Assembly: GCF_964340395.1 (NCBI RefSeq)
Contig: NC_135567.1
Coordinates: 20,455,306-20,492,805 of the forward strand
DNA: 37,500 nucleotides
Reading direction: 5' to 3'
Origin: Glandiceps talaboti
Taxonomy: Eukaryota > Hemichordata > Enteropneusta > Spengelidae
Shown: in pieces, positions 20,701 to 31,000 of the stretch
How the letters are laid out: each line of letters begins with the position of its first letter
How positions within the stretch are numbered: the stretch's first letter is position 1
Made by a program: the position numbers and the translations under genes
The notes under the pieces: generated by a model
The model's database searches: none
What the model saw: the letters and a program-made list of their open reading frames with translations, nothing else
Told to the model about the DNA's origin: nothing

Positions 20701-23193
20701 GGAACTCACTACAGCCTAAGGAAATCCAATAATCAGAATGGAGTTCACTATTATGTTGTAGTCTGTAAATTATGGGCTGGAATACACTACTTTATATCAA
20801 TCAATCAATCAATCAATCAAAGTGCTATAAAGGCCTGGGGAGAACTCTGTAAATTGATGGGATTGAGGTACCTCTGAACATTTCTTGTGTCTTGAAGGCT
20901 CCATAATTAATGTTGGAATTAGGAAATGTTCGATATTTTGGTGTAATTTAGCAGAAAAATCCACCCAACTTTGCGATTTAGATCTGAATTGCTTCCATCT
21001 ATGTAAATTTGTGTTAACGTTACAGGAATTGTAGCATTTGCTTCCAGTTATTACAACATCGGTACAAAAAATGTGTCACAAGGTGAATTTTGTAAAGTAT
21101 ACTAGACTGACCCTTAGTCGGTCAATATCCCGTTTATGTAGATTTAATAGGATGGTTGGTGGCTATTAGCATATTAGAGTACAGGTGGTTGGGGGTAGAT
21201 AGGGCACTATACAAAGGTCTGAGAACCCGTCCTCGTGGAACGGAGCACTTCTGTTTCGACGGCTGACGACCGAACATCATCCTGGTTGGAGCCTTGCTGG
21301 TTGTTGTTGCTGTATGGACCCTGAAATTGTACACTAACTGTGCACCGTAGAACTTTGTGGAATCCTGCTATGGGCTGACATGCTGAAACGCTAACGGCAA
21401 CCCAAACAACAGTGTGTGACTGCTTCGGATTCGCTCGACGAAAGTAATTCGATAGCACCGAACTTGTAAGTAATTCACGCGAACAACGCGGACGTGCACG
21501 TGTCGGGAGACAACCTGAACTCTTAGTTGTAACTTTAATTAAGTTGCCACCACCAACCTTTAACTCTTGTTACATGCAATGTACTAGAACTTATTTAATT
21601 CTTTAGTCTTACTGAGTGTTGTACATTATTTTTTGACTTGCGTTAACATAACAAAGTTCTTTAAGTGAAACCTGTGACCCCGTGTGTATGCGTGCATTCT
21701 TTTCCTTAGAAACGGTTGGTTCCCCACCCTCTAGACTGCAATTACGCCACAAAACCCACTCGGTTATCTTGACAAAATGCACACAAAAAAACAGAAGAAA
21801 AAACCCTTAAAATCACACTTTATAAAGACCTGAGAGGGGAAGGGGAGGGGGAGGGGGTGAAACCATAAATACATTTGTATTGTTTTAATAACTATGATTT
21901 CAAAATGACCAATGACTACTTACCTCTGTCTGTGAGAAAATTATTTTTTAGACGATCTAACAATTCTTGAGTTGATTTCACAAAACAGTCTCTGAGATGA
22001 GTCATTTGATTTAATCTTGTAACTTCCTCCCAAACATAACGACAATCTGTGAAAAGAATAGAATGAATCTTGTTATAGTCTTCCTACGTTGTATAGTCTA
22101 GAGGCTTAGTGTATCCATTGGATTTGAATCTGAAAACCTCAGTACCTCACGTCTAGCTAAATGAGGTCCTGAGATGAAATTTCAAATTCAACCAAAGCCA
22201 ACACACAGTTATTCATTAACATCATGTCTTAGTTAATCGATCACAGAATTCTTCCCAATGATAAGTTAGTGTTTGTAAACACTAACTTAGAGAACCTAGA
22301 GGGACTGTCTCATTGGTTATAATTTTATGATTAAGACATAATGTTAACATGCATACATACATACATACATACATACATACATACATACATACATACATAC
22401 ATACATACATACATACATGTACATACATACACCATACATACTGACTGACTGACTGTGTTGGTGGCTGTGGATGAATTTTAAATTGCATCTCATGCATCTC
22501 AGGACTTCTAGAGTAACGACTTTGACAATACATGTACATGAGTGGAGGCTTAAATTGTAATGAATCATAACTGTATAGGGACTAGACTAGCTGTTCTGTT
22601 ACTATGTTCCAGAAAATCAAAACTAGTGTCACTTCAAATCAATCCTCCACTCACTGTGGTTTTCTCGTTACAAAAGCATTTTTTGCACCCAGTGATAGTG
22701 TATAACTTCATTTTGCACCTATTCTGCATGCAGGTATGTTTTTGTTGAGCAAATGTGCATGTTTTGTTCAAATTTGAAAGGTTAACGAAAGAAGATGTCC
22801 ACCCTTCTCCTTTTTCCTGACAGGTAGGAATATAGTCAAAAGGTTGTTATATTTAGACTGTAGACCAGGAAAACAACAATCTATGAAATATTACACGCCC
22901 CTGTGGACTAAACTATTCTGTACACGTATACGATGTTTGCACTGGTTGGATTTACGATAGATCTTTACTATAGAAGTATAAGACCTTTACCATGGAAGTA
23001 ACTACTAAGTTCCATGCCTTTAACAATGCCACGACCTCAGTAATAATACGTACTTACCTAGTGAACTCAGCGTAGACGAATCTGGATCCAAATGTTGACT
23101 CGAATGATCTCTGTTTTGAGTCAATTCCTGATTCGGAAAAGACAAATTAATCGTCCGTTGCATCGACAGACTGATATCTGTCCTCGTATCCAT
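17711..23193 (-). CDS. Gene C: C2H2 zinc-finger protein, 3 C-terminal fingers, 932 aa, three exons
   Basis: Exons on the minus strand: 23193-23058 (CACCATGG start context, MDTRTDISLS...), 22046-21924 and 20250-17711. All are GT-AG, phase 1, 933 codons with stop. Exon 2 reads DCRYVWEEVTRLNQMTHLRD and exon 3 opens EKTTILHVMCDSGILKV, completing the family module. The middle has two degenerate repeat tracts: an SSVTQSRNK-type tract (about 19700-19960) and a QRSS-type tract (about 18180-18560). It also has an acidic stretch (EDEEQRDEISQDEEDEIVDD) and SUMO-type sites VKTE and VKME. Three canonical fingers with perfect TGEKPF/SGEKPF linkers lie at about residues 846-928 (CELC, CVLC, CPLC), and the protein ends soon after. 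Intron 1 carries a large palindromic repeat pair and intron 2 a minisatellite. The canonical linkers support DNA binding; the target is unknown. Confidence 0.88.
18180..18560 (-). repeat. Coding repeat tract in gene C (QRSS-type units) with DR1-like DNA motifs
   Basis: Degenerate units encode TGQRSSHNVTVQRSSNDD-like peptide. The DNA for TGQRSS or close variants yields perfect AGGTCAAAGGTCA on the minus strand at 18203-18215, 18338-18350 and 18464-18476, plus several one-mismatch versions. Confidence 0.75.
20333..20700. repeat. ~55-60-bp minisatellite in intron 2 of gene C
   Basis: Six to seven units of AGGATGGAACCCACTACTCT - ATAAAGGCCTGGGGAGAACC - CTGTAAATTAT, with a partial unit near 20821-20855 after an (ATCA)n tract at 20796-20820. 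Confidence 0.85.
20870..21923. other. Remainder of intron 2 of gene C; no gene recognised
   Basis: Higher-complexity sequence. Minus-strand open frames at 21207-21458 and 21134-21334 overlap in different frames and match no family I know. The segment might be a retroelement fragment. A G/A-rich run lies at about 21828-21856. Confidence 0.35.
22160..22590. mobile_element. Head-to-head composite elements forming a large palindrome in intron 1 of gene C
   Basis: Two copies of the element seen at 4599 meet at a perfect 28-bp palindrome (22262-22289, TAAGTTAGTGTTTGT then AAACACTAACTTA). The right copy contains (CATA)n at 22349-22430, (GACT)n, and one minisatellite unit (ACTGTATAGGGACTAGACTA). Confidence 0.65.
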
Positions 23194-23292
23194 GGTGATT
23201 AAATTCGTGAATGCTCCAATACGCTAAAATAATTCAATGTTTAAAGCACTTGCTGAGCTAGATCCATGGAGGTCACGGCTTGTTTATACAAT

Positions 23293-23340
23293 GGCGCCCT
23301 CTATGATGACAATTTACTCATTTACCCAGTGTGCTTTGCG
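23293..23340. promoter_or_regulatory. Gene C promoter module, flipped: CTCF-core-like plus ZNF143/Staf-like motif
   Basis: GGCGCCCTCT (23293-23302; reverse complement AGAGGGCGCC fits the CTCF core AGRKGGCGC) is followed by TTTACCCAGTGTGCTTTGCG (23321-23340), which fits CCCAnnRTGC with a downstream TTGCG as in extended Staf sites. It lies 100-147 bp upstream of the ATG. The whole module is inverted relative to A, B and D, but the order of its two parts on one strand is the same. Confidence 0.5.
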
Positions 23341-23349
23341 TCGGTACAG

Positions 23350-23356
23350 GTGGATT

Positions 23357-23387
<31 letters not shown>

Positions 23388-23404
23388 GGAGAGGGGGGGG
23401 GGGG
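23350..23404. repeat. (GA)n followed by poly-G, upstream of gene C
   Basis: GAGAGA repeats grading into GGGAGAGG and a G10 run. Confidence 0.9.
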
Positions 23405-23421
23405 AATTGATTTTTCAGATG

Positions 23422-23553
23422 TAAGATACTCAGGAGCCATTACAAAGTTTCACGCTGTTGCAATCATCAGATGATGATCAAAACTATACTGTTAGTAGTC
23501 TGATGATCAGATGATTGCAACAGTGTGGCACTGTAACGGCTCCTCAGTATCTT
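23422..23553. mobile_element. ~132-bp foldback MITE
   Basis: Arms AAGATACTCAGGAGCC ... GTTGCAATCATCAGATGAT and ATGATCAGATGATTGCAAC ... GGCTCCTCAGTATCTT are inverted over about 55 bp each. Confidence 0.75.
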
Positions 23554-23933
23554 GTTTGATATCGTATATATATATATATTAGCCATAAATTGTGTCAAAT
23601 CACGGCACACTTTATAGACTACAGTATACTATAAATGTATTCTCTCCGTCAAAACACACACAAACAGAAACAGACACACATACAGAGATGCAGACATACA
23701 GAGACACACACATGCAAGATACACATACACACAGAGATATACACATTGAGAAATACACATACATTTCATTGAGCTATTTAGTATTCTAAAAACAACCTTT
23801 ATTAGATAAAGACGAAAATAACACAGCAATGAATGACATCCCAAAAGTTCTTTTGCCACTGAGGGCGCACTTTAAAGTCTTGATTTGAAACTGCTGTCTG
23901 AAATCTAGATTTTGGCCGAAATCTGGAAAAGCG

Positions 23934-24153
23934 TGTACATCACAGTCACTTGTGGGCTAATATTCTATTCAAAGATAATTGGAATGCATTGTTGGGTATT
24001 TACAATATTCAAAAAAACACAGTCACCAGTGTCTGCACATACAAACATCAGAGATAGTATTTTTTGAAGATTCACTAAAGCCTAATAATGCCATGTTATG
24101 TATTACAACTATTCATGAATAGAATATTAGCCCACAAGCGACTGTGATGTATA
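23934..24153. mobile_element. ~220-bp MITE with ~37-bp inverted ends
   Basis: GTACATCACAGTCACTTGTG plus GGCTAATATTCTATTCA at the left is matched by TGAATAGAATATTAGCC plus CACAAGCGACTGTGATGTAT at the right. Confidence 0.75.
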
Positions 24154-24416
24154 TGTATACACTAAATCTTTGATAACAAAGATATTTGTGTTTGTGTGGA
24201 ACATGATTTTAAGCACTGACATTCATGATTTTCTGCGTCTTTCCTGTTACCATGACCACCATAAACAACTATATGTCATAATCCAAAAAGTACAACTTTC
24301 ACCCTCTAAATAACCAAAATGTATGAATAACAAGATTTTACTCAAAAATGTGAAAAAAATGTCTGTCTATTCACATTCTTTGTCTAAAAAGAAACACATT
24401 TTATTTTGGCCAATCA

Positions 24417-25057
24417 TTAAAGGGACACAGTCAAAATATTCTGGTTTGTGAGATTATTTTTGTTCCATATTAAAATATCCTTATTTTATTCCAACAACTA
24501 CATGATAAAATGCGCCACAGGAAAAATTTTTCCTATAAATAACACTTCATAAAATCTCTCCAAACTGTGATATGAAAGTTTTGTTCACTGTCCTTTTGAA
24601 AAAGTAAATAAATTTGGGCTTCACCATCTTGCTTTCAAGGAAATCGTCAAGCTTTTATTATATCCTCATGGCACCATGAGGATTACATAGGATTATTCTT
24701 TTGCTCTGGCTAACTTTTTCTATAGCTTTGTCAGACAACTGTTTTTCTCACCTAATGTTTAATCCAAGTGTTTTCAAACAGTTTACCTCCAAGGTGCATG
24801 TATGGTAATTGGCAGAGCTCTCATTAGGAATTAGGATGTTATGACATAATTTATTAGTTACCAATAAATTCCCAAAATGCATCACAGCACAGATTCCTCT
24901 TTTTTGCTTAACCTATGACCTCAATCATGGCGTGTTGACACAGACTTGCTTTTTTCTTAAGTTCATTGTCTACAAAAGTGAGTGCATTTGTAATTGTACA
25001 TCTTGTCAAATGGCTTTAGTTGGAGTAGGGCCTTGGTTACAGACTGTGTCCCTTTAA
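24417..25057. mobile_element. 633-bp TTAA-flanked MITE forming the gene D 3' UTR
   Basis: TTAA (24417-24420) then AGGGACACAGTC (24421-24432); at the far end GACTGTGTCCCT (25042-25053) then TTAA (25054-25057). A TTAA target duplication and short inverted ends fit piggyBac-type or T2-type non-autonomous elements. The element begins 10 nt after the gene D stop codon. Confidence 0.8.
24850..24855 (-). terminator. Candidate poly(A) signal of gene D (AATAAA) inside a MITE
   Basis: Minus-strand AATAAA about 210 nt past the gene D stop codon, within the TTAA-flanked element that starts about 10 nt after the stop. Another AATAAA lies further on in the element, near 24653. Confidence 0.35.
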
Positions 25058-25067
25058 TTATTTTTAA

Positions 25068-28000
25068 TCACTTCTTTGTATGTATTTTTACGTGAGTATT
25101 CAAATTTGATTTGGATGCAAATGCTCTACCACAGCGTTCACACTTGTATGGTTTCTCTCCTGTGTGTGTCCTCGTATGTTTCACCATGTTGCCATGCTGA
25201 TTAAAACCCCGTCCACAATATGGACAGGTATGAGGTTTTTCTCCAGTATGGATTCTCATATGTACAAGCAAACTTCTCCTGTTTGTGAACTGCTTACTAC
25301 ACTGCCCACAATGGAGTTCTTCCTCTGCAACCACATCTCCAAGCTGTGCATTCATACTATAGTTGGGGACTGCAGTATTTTGCACAGACACATCTCCAAG
25401 GTTTGCATTCATACTATAGTTGGGGACTGCAGTATTTTGCACAGACACATCTCCAAGGTTTGCATTCATACTATAGTTGGAGATTGCAGTATTTTGCACA
25501 GACACATCTCCAAGGTTTGCATTCATTACATAGTTGGCAATCTCTGATCTTTCAAAACTGGTTCCTGCCACATCTTTGTATGAATGTCTTGAATTAGGCT
25601 TGTGTCTACCACCTGTAATAGAGTAATGCTCCTGTTCCGGTACAACAACATCAAAATTAGGGTACCTCACACTCAAATCATTGAAATCATCAAAGTCGTT
25701 TTCTTGCATATTAACAACTCTATCCTGTGACATATGTGCAGCTTGTGGTGATAAAGTATCAATGGAGGATCGATGTGAATGCTTAAAACTGTCTACAGAT
25801 TCTATCTTGGTGAGTGAATGATCACTCTCCCTAACACTATCACCATGGTTCATAAGGCACTGTGACCGTTTTGATTCTGTCTTCAACACTGATGCAGTTG
25901 TTGATGAATTATTCATCGATGTGGCTTCAGCTGACAACATTTTGCTAGGAAATGCTGTAATGGGTACTGCACTATTGTCAAATACTGCGATGGGTACTGC
26001 CTTACTGTCAAATGCTGCAATGGGTACTTCATTATTATCAAATGCTGCAATGGGTACTGCATTGTTATCAAATGATGATGTTGTGGTCATAGTGTTATTC
26101 ATAGATGGTCGTATGTCATGCATCAAGTCCAATTCAGTTGATGTCATATGAGGTAGGGCGTTATTTGCTGCTGATGTCATGGACGTATGGACAGCACTTA
26201 TTGATGATGTCATGGACGTATGGACAGCACTTATTGATGATGTCATAGAAGGGTAGTTGTCATGTGTTGATGACATCATAGAGGTGTCGACACTACTTAA
26301 AGGTGATGTCATAGAGGGGTTGTTAGTATTTACCGGTGATGTCACAGAGGTACAAACACTAGTTAATGATGATGACTTGATAGAAAGCCTGTTATTAGAA
26401 ATAGCTTCACTACTAGGTAGTTTACTATCTGTTGGTGATACCATGCTTGGGTAAGTTCTATTTCCATCTGGTGAAGTATTCCGAGAAGCAGTGTTGTCAA
26501 GGTTACGGTTGTTGTTTATAAAGTAAGAGTCAACATCTTGTGCAGTATTCTGATTGGTTGAGTTGGAAGAGTGACTATAATCTTGGTAAGGATTGTAATT
26601 ACGTACTCTCTTCTGTCGTACATTCTTACCAGAGTGTACATGGTTAATATGTGAATTGTGATTAGATCTGTTTGCAAACTTCCAACCGCAATATTTACAT
26701 ACGTATGGTTTTTCCCCAGTGTGGATTCTTAAGTGTTTAATAAGGTTGCCCTTCTGATTACAAGTTTTTCCACAAAAGTCACATCGATGTTGTCTTTTCC
26801 CAGTCTGGGAATTGATGTAAGAGGTGACATGTGTTCCAAAATCAGTCTTACTTCCATCGTTGGTGTTGAAATTCGTCCTACGTCTGGGGGTCGTTGCATT
26901 TTGATCTAGACTTTGCACACTGTTACCATGGCGAGGAATTCTGGTGTTGTCCTGTCCAGACTGTACAGGTTGGTTGTCTGGCAACAAATGACTAGATTGT
27001 ATACCTTGGTTGCCTGGCAGCAGATGATCAACATCTGATACTCTGTTTACATAATGTTCACTTAGTTTTACCCCTTTCTGCATTCCAGTTTCATCATACA
27101 CATCAACTTGTTTTCCTTCAGACCTGGAATCCTCTTTAATTTCTTTGCCCACATTACTAGTAAACTTTGTTGTCATCTTTATTTCTGGAAATTCAGTCAC
27201 ACAACTTTCCTCAACTGCCATGTTTGTTTCTTTAGTCTCTTGAGTTAAATCATTATTTTCTTCTAAGTTTGTTTCTGAGTGTACAACCGTAATATTAGTG
27301 GGATAGGGAGCATGTTGTATGTCGTCTACAGACTTGTGTTCATTAACTGAATCCTCCTCAACCACTACATATACATTATCAGTTTGATCAGGACCAGAGC
27401 CATCATCAATTATAAGAGGGGTGCTCTGTATCTCTGACACAGTTTCACTTTCTGGGAGTGTATCTGACGTGCTGTCCATGCTACTATTGACATCATTCTC
27501 GTCTTTTTCCATCAATGGGTCATCCAGGTTTACTGTATTGGGATAAGTTTGTATCACAAAAACATCCGGAGAATTACTTGTTTCCTTTCCTTCATTGTTT
27601 TGATTAGAACCTCCACCTTCTTCATATTGTGACAATGTGTGAACAAACGGTCGCTCAGAATAACTCTGAAGAGGTCTGTTTATATTCACTGGACGATGTA
27701 ACTTCATATGTGCATGGAGATCATATTTAGAATGAAAGCTTTGGTCACATCGTTTACATCTGTATGAACTAGCTCCAGGATGAATCCTCAAATGTTTCAT
27801 CGGATTCCCTCTTTGAATTGGAGTTTCCGTATGATAATCCGGTGGATGTGTTTCCGTGTGATAATCCTGATGATGTGAAGTGGGATATGCCAACTGCATT
27901 CCGTGATCATTGATATCATCCACTTCCTTGTACGTTGAAGTCTTCAGTGTTGTAGGAACAGTCGCTGACAAAACCTGGCTTTGAGTTGTACTGCAATGGT

Positions 28001-31000
28001 CATTTGTGGAACTAAGGTTATGTTCTCTTTCTCGTCCCCTCCTTGTAGTAAAAGTTGTACGCTCATTTTGCATCGATACACTATTAGGTTTAATCCTGGG
28101 CCTACTAGGCAACTCTGGTTTCCTCAGTGGTTGACCCAGTCTAGGAAAGCTGCGGCGTGAACTTTTATTAGAAGTATGTCGTTTCATGTGACAATTGTAG
28201 TTAGACTTGGAGGCAAAGGCCCAACCACATTGTGCACACCGATATGGCTTCTCCCCTGTATGTGTCCGGATATGTTTAATAAGGTTACCCTTTTGATTAC
28301 AAGTTTTACCGCAATAATGACATTTATATGGTTTTTTATCGGTATGAATCCTCATGTGAAGTGTCAAACTATGGCGATGTGAGAACACTTGCTGACACCG
28401 TATACACTCAAATTTATTACTGTTATTTTCAGAGTTGATTGCAATTGGTCCAACATCTTTATTATTGCCCAAAGTGTTGCGTTTTTCCACACCAGCAAAC
28501 ATTTCCATGTTCTTGTTATTTGGAAATTGACCATCACCAGAATTTAAAACCTCTGTAGACCCACTCTGACCTGCTGCTTTTCCAGTAGCATGTTCTGAAT
28601 AACTGTGTACATTCATTATTCTTATCGAATCACTGTTGTCTTTAAGAAGTTCACTGGAACCTGACTTGGAACTTATTTGACTAGAATGTCTGTTAGCATT
28701 AGAACTTGTTGCCTCTTTTGTTTTCCTGTGAACTGATAATGTATTCATGTCATTTGATGTCAAGTATGGATTAGACCTTGCTGATACTGGATATACTGTC
28801 TCTGTACCATCTACTCTAACCATTTCACTCTGCAATATACTTGGTAACTTCTTGCTTTGTGTGTACCCTTTGCCTATTTTCCGATTTGACATCCGATGGT
28901 CGGATATTTGATATCTTTGCTGCTCCATTGATGAATAATTACTCCGATCATCACTATTTACAGTACGTTGGCCAAGCATTGAATACCCTGGTTGTGAATG
29001 CAGTACTTGATTTTTCTGAAGTTCAAGCCTGCCAGATGTTGAGTATCTCTGCTGCCCAGATGACACATTCTTTCTGACGTTATTCAAATTCACAGTATCA
29101 CCCACCACGCTACTATATGCTCTTTTTATCTTACTATTACCCGATTTCCAGGAGAAATATCTATGTTTTGTGTTCCGTAGGAAAGTTTTTGATCTTGAAT
29201 GTGTTTTCATGTGTGTATTCAGGTTAGATTTAGATGCAAATGCCCATCCACATTGTCTACAAATGTACGGTTTTTCCCCGGTGTGGGTCCGTATATGTTT
29301 CACCAGATTACCTTTCTGGTTACATGTTTTACTACAATACGGACACGTATGTTGCTTTTGTTGTTTTCTTCCAATATGGAGTTTCATATGAAGGTCAAGT
29401 TCATCCCTCAATGTAAAACTCTTGTCACATATCTGACATTTAATTGGAAGATAGCCAGTTTCTTTTGACCTTAACCTTTGACCTTCATGGACATCATGCT
29501 CACTGACAATATCTTCACCAGTTGACATCCGATCTTGTGCTATGAATACATGCGTACTCGCACTTTCAACTTGCTTCGAAACTGGAGATACTGGGGTGAG
29601 GATGTTCACGTTTCGTAAGTTTTCGTTAATACTTTCTGCCAATTGTAAGATTTCATCTTCTGTAGTGTGAACGCTTACTTTCCTAGGAATGCTGTCTGTT
29701 CTTGATATTTGACTTTTACTTCTTGCACTAATACTGTCAGATAACTTTGACCTTGCTCTTTGAAGACTTCTGGAGTCGAAACGTGCATCTTGTGAGCTTT
29801 CTTCAATGAATTTACTTGGTTTGGTTGAGATATTTTTACCAGATTCATTTCTTGTGCTCGTTGATGCAGTCCCTGTATTATACTCATAGTTGATATGATG
29901 TGACAACTTCTCTCTTTCATTTGATTGGTTTGTAGGACTACCATATATGGATGTTGGATTACCATATTTGGATCTGAAGTCTTCTGTCACATGATCATCT
30001 GGATCCTCTTCTCCATCTATCACAATAACATCAGTTGATTTAACTTTACTCAATTTCTCAGGATCTTTGCTGTTTGACATGATGGTGTTTGACCTAGAAA
30101 TGGTGCTTGAGCCTGAAGTAATGGTGTTTGACCCTGATCCAGTAGTCATACCAGATGGAAACATCTGTCGCATTTCCTTGGTGTTAACCTTTGTAAGTGA
30201 TGGTAATACTTCATACCTATCTGGGGAAGTACTGAGTGTTTCTGTGGCTAGATTTACTACAGCTTTTTGTAAATCACTCAATGAATTGTCAGCAACACTT
30301 TTCTTGTGAAGTGGAAACTCGGACGTTCTTCTCAGTAGTTTCTTTTTCACAGAGTCTGTTGGTTTGTTAGGTACTGTATTCTTTCCTCTATGTACTTTCA
30401 TGTGAGTGTTCAGATTGGACTTTGAGGCAAATGCCTTTTTGCAGTGTGTGCATGTATATGGTTTCTCTCCAGTGTGAACTCGTATATGTTTGATAAGATT
30501 GGCTACTTGACTGAAACCTCTCTCACAATATTTACATTTGTGTGGTTTTACACCTGTGTGGACACGTGAATGGATGGTCAGCTGACACCTAGTGCTGAAC
30601 GTTTTCCCACAGACGTCGCATGTGAACCGTTTCTTTGGTGAGTAAGAATTTGTTGTATGGTTAATGCCACCTGGTACACTGTTATTACCACCTGGTATAC
30701 TGTTATTAACACCTGGTACACTGTTATTACCACCTGGTATACTGTTATTAACACCTGGTACACTGTTATTACCACCTGGTACATTACCATTAACACCTGG
30801 TACACTGTTATTACCACCTGGTACACTGTTATTACCACCTGGTATACTGTTATTAACACCTGGTACACTGTTATTACCACCTGGTACACTACCATTAACA
30901 CCTGGATTATTAACCACAAAATTAGGAAGTTCCTTCTGATGGCATACACCAAATTCGTTTTCCTTTCTTAATTCTTCAGAAGAAATACTGGAACTGAAAT

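Noticed and set aside
21134-21458. Two overlapping minus-strand frames in intron 2 of gene C
   Set aside because: Different frames, no known domain, no splice logic; a retroelement origin could not be supported.
30657-30971. Plus-strand frames with TWYTVIT or PPGTLLL repeats
   Set aside because: Antisense shadow of the gene D 24-bp coding repeat.
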